In this document: piece by piece, positions 61,341-64,000 of the stretch
Position numbering within the stretch: position 1 is the first letter of the stretch
Layout: every line of letters begins with the position of its first letter
Source of the DNA: an uncultured Coriobacteriaceae bacterium
Lineage (GTDB): Bacteria > Actinomycetota > Coriobacteriia > Coriobacteriales > Atopobiaceae
DNA length: 64,000 nt
Assembly: GCA_902780305.1 (NCBI GenBank)
Contig: CACZFB010000005.1
Coordinates: forward strand, 1-64,000
Reading direction: 5' to 3'
Program-made: the position numbers and the translations under genes
The notes under the pieces: generated by a model
What the model saw: only the letters and a program-made list of their open reading frames with translations
What the model was told of the DNA's origin: nothing
The model's database searches: none

Positions 61341-63284
61341 ATGCAACGGGACAGACGACGTCACGGCTGGCTGATGCTGGCGGCACTGGCGTGCACGGTG
61401 GTGGCCGTGGCCGTGTCGTGGCTGCTGGCCCCGCCCACCTTTGGTATGAACGACGACGCCAAGATGCAGCTGATCCTCTCGGGCGGGGGCTGGTCACAAC
61501 CCAGCGGCCACGCGGTGTTCATTAACTACGTGTTGGGGCAGGTAGTGGCCGCGCTCTTTTCGCTCGCGCCGGCGGTGCCTTGGTGGTTCGTCTGGCAGGT
61601 GGCCTGCATCGCGGCATCGCTGTATGTGTGGAACCTGTGCGTCGCTTACGCCATGTGCGGCGACGAGGGGAAGGGGCCGCTGCGACGCGGCCGCGCGTGC
61701 GCTGCGGTGGCCGTGTGTCTGCTGTCGAGCGTGTGCGTGTACATGTACGCCCTCACGCTGGTGTCGTTTACGCTGACGGCCGGAACCATGGCATCGTGCG
61801 CGGTAATGCTGCAGTGCGTGCGCATGGCGCGACCCGCCCTTGCCGCGCGCAGGCGCTATGGCGCGTACGAGGCATTGCTGGTGGCGGCCGCCTACTGCAC
61901 GCGCTCGTCCTCGGCCATCGCGGCGCTGCCTTTTGCGGCGCTGCTGTTCGTGCCGCCGCTGGTGGACGTAATCCGCGCGAAGGACGACCGACGTGCCCGC
62001 GCGCTGGGCCTTGCGCGCTCCCTGGTGCCACTGGCCGCGGGCGTGGCGCTGGCGTTGTGCTGCAACGTGGTGCACTCGGTGCAGTACGGCACGCCAGAGT
62101 GGCGGCAGTTCCTCTCGACGAACGCGGCGCGTCACAAGTACATGGACTATCCGCACGACTCGTACGAGGAGAACCCCCAGCTGTACCAGAGCGTTGCGTG
62201 GTCGGCTGAGCTGGAGACGCTGGTTAACGACGAGTGGCTCTTTATGGACGAGCGCGTGACGCCCGAAGCGTTTCTTACGCTGAGCAAGGAGGGCGCCCAG
62301 ACGGAGCAGCTGGGGCTGCGCGACATCTACGACAGCTGGCGCTTTGGCGAGGGCATGTTCGACAGCCGGACCGTGACGGCGCTCGTGGTGCTTTGCGGCC
62401 TGTGCGTAGTGCTGCTCGCCATGCTGCTGCGGGGCAGGCGCTGGTGGCCGCAGCTGCTGCTGGTGGCGGGCGGCGTGGTGCTGTGCATGGCCGAGCTGTA
62501 CTACCTGGAGATGCGCGGGCGGCTGGTTACGCGCGTGGGTCTGGTCTCGGTGTGGCCGACGCTGGCGCTCCTGCTGGGTGTCACGCTCACCTGCGGGCTG
62601 GAGGCGGCCCGCGAGCTGTCCGAGAAGGACCTGGACGCGCGCCGGCCGTGGCACCTGGCGGTCCGTGCGGCGTGCGCCGCCGTGCTGATGCTGGCAGCGG
62701 GTCGCTTTGCCCTGGCGGCATACCGAACCGACGCGGAGTGGAAGCTCACCTACGCGCTGCTCCTCGTTATCTGCGCAGGGCTCGTCGTGGTGTGTGGGCT
62801 TCGCCGTCGCGCATGGCTGCGCTACGTGGTGCCGAGCTTGCTGGTGCCGCTGCTCTTCGTGGGTTGCCTGCTGGCCAAGCGAGACATTCGCGGGACGCTG
62901 TACACCATCGACGAGTACAACGACGCGGCCAGCAAGGGCATCTCGTACATCGCGGAGCATCCCGATTTGCAGGTGTTCAGCATGGTGAGCCTGTTCGCGC
63001 CGTACGACCCACAGGTGACGCAGCTGCCGCCCAACATGGTGTACGTGGGCGGGTGGGAGTTCTACACGCCGGCGTACCAGGAGCGCGTCGCGGGCATTCG
63101 CGGAGAAGACCGCCACAACTACGACATCCTGTTGCGCGACGACGTGCGCGTGCTGTGCCTTACCGACGAGCAGGCCGACCAGCTGTGTGCCTGCATGGAG
63201 CAGGTTCTGGGCACCGACGTCTCTTGGGAGCGCGCGGGACATCCGCCGTACGGGGTTCTGTGCCGCTACACCGCGATGCGCTGA
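61341..63284 (+). CDS. Large membrane protein, GT-C-like layout
   Basis: About 647 residues; start ATG 61341 with AAGGAGA upstream. It begins with one helix (HGWLMLAALACTVVAVAVSW), then an extracytoplasmic loop with PTFGMNDDAKMQLILSGGGW containing an Asp-Asp pair. Some eleven more membrane helices follow, and a late soluble part (GTLYTIDEYNDAASKGISYI, PPNMVYVGGWEFYTPAYQER). The first loop with paired Asp resembles GT-C glycosyltransferases or mannosyl-type transferases. Family unnamed. The glycosyltransferase that follows points to surface glycan work. Confidence 0.65.
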   Translation: MQRDRRRHGWLMLAALACTVVAVAVSWLLAPPTFGMNDDAKMQLILSGGGWSQPSGHAVFINYVLGQVVAALFSLAPAVPWWFVWQVACIAASLYVWNLCVAYAMCGDEGKGPLRRGRACAAVAVCLLSSVCVYMYALTLVSFTLTAGTMASCAVMLQCVRMARPALAARRRYGAYEALLVAAAYCTRSSSAIAALPFAALLFVPPLVDVIRAKDDRRARALGLARSLVPLAAGVALALCCNVVHSVQYGTPEWRQFLSTNAARHKYMDYPHDSYEENPQLYQSVAWSAELETLVNDEWLFMDERVTPEAFLTLSKEGAQTEQLGLRDIYDSWRFGEGMFDSRTVTALVVLCGLCVVLLAMLLRGRRWWPQLLLVAGGVVLCMAELYYLEMRGRLVTRVGLVSVWPTLALLLGVTLTCGLEAARELSEKDLDARRPWHLAVRAACAAVLMLAAGRFALAAYRTDAEWKLTYALLLVICAGLVVVCGLRRRAWLRYVVPSLLVPLLFVGCLLAKRDIRGTLYTIDEYNDAASKGISYIAEHPDLQVFSMVSLFAPYDPQVTQLPPNMVYVGGWEFYTPAYQERVAGIRGEDRHNYDILLRDDVRVLCLTDEQADQLCACMEQVLGTDVSWERAGHPPYGVLCRYTAMR

Positions 63285-63290
63285 GAGAAT

Positions 63291-63319
63291 GAGAAAAGGG
63301 GTTTGGCCCCTTTTCTCAG
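63291..63319. repeat. TGAGAAAAGGGG hairpin, copy 2
   Basis: Same stem and TTTGG loop as at 61260, seven bases after the preceding stop codon, followed by a similar CCGG(C/G)TGG tail. It may be a terminator for 61341-63284. Confidence 0.85.
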
Positions 63320-63365
63320 CCGGCTGGTGGTAGGATGGGGTCTGTTGGACCGCGAAAGGCATGGT

Positions 63366-64000
63366 ATGGCGCAACAAGAGCAACAACTCATTAGCTTTGT
63401 GATTCCCTGCTACTGCAGCGAGGGCTCGGTGGGGCTGGTCATCGACGAGATACGCGAGGTCGTGGGCGCGCGACCCGAGTTCGACTTTGAGGTCGTGGCG
63501 GTTAACGACTGCTCGCCCGATGGCACGATTGACGCGCTGCGAGCCGCCGCGCAGGCCGACGAGCGCATTACGGCCATCGATCTGGCACGCAACGGCGGGC
63601 GGCACAGCGCGCTGATGTGCGGCTGCCACTACGTACGCGGCGACTACGTGGTGTTCGTGGACGACGACCAGCAGTGTCCGCTCGACCGGTTGTGGGATCT
63701 GCTCGAGCCGCTGTTCTCGGGCGTGGCAGACGTCTCCATAGCGCGCTATCCCAAGAAGAAGCAGTCGCGGTTTAAGAACCTTGGGTCGTGGGTCAACGAC
63801 GTGGGTACCACGTGGCTTCTGGGCAAGGACCGCGACCTAAAATTCTCCAACTTCTCGGCCATGCGCCGTTTTGTGCGTGACGAGGTGGTTAAGTACACCA
63901 ATCCGTACCCGTACCTCAGCGGCTTGATGTTTCGGTCCACGAGCCGGGTGGTAAACGTGGACATGGAGGAGCGGGAGCGCACCATCGGCACCGGCCACTA
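63366..64000 (+). CDS. GT2 glycosyltransferase, cut by the window end
   Basis: The first 211 residues are visible; start ATG 63366 with GAAAGG upstream. SFVIPCYCSEGSVGLVIDEI, VVAVNDCSPDGTIDALRAAA, LARNGGRHSALMCGCHYVRG and VVFVDDDQQCPLDRLWDLLE (Asp-Asp-Asp, metal site) form a GT-A domain of the GT2 family, close to ArnC/GtrB/DPM1-type enzymes. Those move a sugar from UDP-sugar to undecaprenyl phosphate and end with two membrane helices, which would lie past the window. Possibly it supplies lipid-linked sugar to the GT-C-like proteins nearby. Confidence 0.85.
   Translation, partial: MAQQEQQLISFVIPCYCSEGSVGLVIDEIREVVGARPEFDFEVVAVNDCSPDGTIDALRAAAQADERITAIDLARNGGRHSALMCGCHYVRGDYVVFVDDDQQCPLDRLWDLLEPLFSGVADVSIARYPKKKQSRFKNLGSWVNDVGTTWLLGKDRDLKFSNFSAMRRFVRDEVVKYTNPYPYLSGLMFRSTSRVVNVDMEERERTIGTGH

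Overview
The window reads as chromosome of a high-GC, gut- or mouth-type actinobacterium of the class Coriobacteriia (Olsenella/Collinsella/Atopobium-like). The grounds are GC-rich codon use, ChW-repeat surface proteins, a bile-salt-hydrolase-type enzyme, a Dlt-type surface D-alanylation cluster, large multi-pass membrane proteins of coriobacterial type and many GGGACAGTCCC-type palindromes. The genus is inference. No rRNA or tRNA gene was recognised.

Left third (1 to about 29.3 kb): an accessory, defence-rich island. It is littered with mobile-element debris: an integrase remnant, both ends of IS256-family transposases, an IS3-type OrfA remnant and scattered IS-end-like repeats. Between the debris lie defence or conflict genes: a frameshifted KAP P-loop NTPase, AbiH, an ABC-type ATPase with a small PD-(D/E)XK-like nuclease partner, a reverse transcriptase with a SLATT-type 2TM effector preceded by a run of hairpins, and a small RHH-like protein next to a CoiA-like nuclease fused to a UvrD-type helicase. 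Further right come MqsR with an MqsA-HIRAN fusion, a truncated TOTE-type primase, an AlbA/Schlafen regulator ringed by operator palindromes, RelE/Phd, broken hipBA remnants and Fic. A 118-bp direct repeat brackets the KAP/AbiH/ATPase-nuclease block.

Middle (29.4 to 45.1 kb): ordinary chromosomal genes. These are a LytTR regulator with a two-protein, partly degenerate histidine-kinase-like sensor, a very large beta-helix/ChW surface protein, azlCD, a choloylglycine hydrolase, a frameshifted SAP-like gene, a PP2C-like phosphatase, two acyltransferases, a cytidylyltransferase with an SDR epimerase, and a VSR/DUF559-like protein.

Right (45.4 to 64 kb): cell-envelope genes. A minus-strand operon runs dltD-like, dltB-like, dltA-like, GNAT, dltC-like carrier protein, ending in a clear terminator. 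The dltD-like protein carries two extra ILEI/PANDER-like domains. A ChW-repeat CHAP/NlpC-like protein is divergent from it. Then come two DUF6541-like membrane proteins, a flippase, an acyltransferase, another large membrane protein and a glycosyltransferase cut by the window end. Together they suggest assembly and decoration of a surface glycopolymer.

Across the window runs a family of about 210-bp imperfect palindromes (six full copies, one half copy, one diverged relative), plus several long perfect palindromes. All family and domain calls are from reading the translated sequence; no database search was run.
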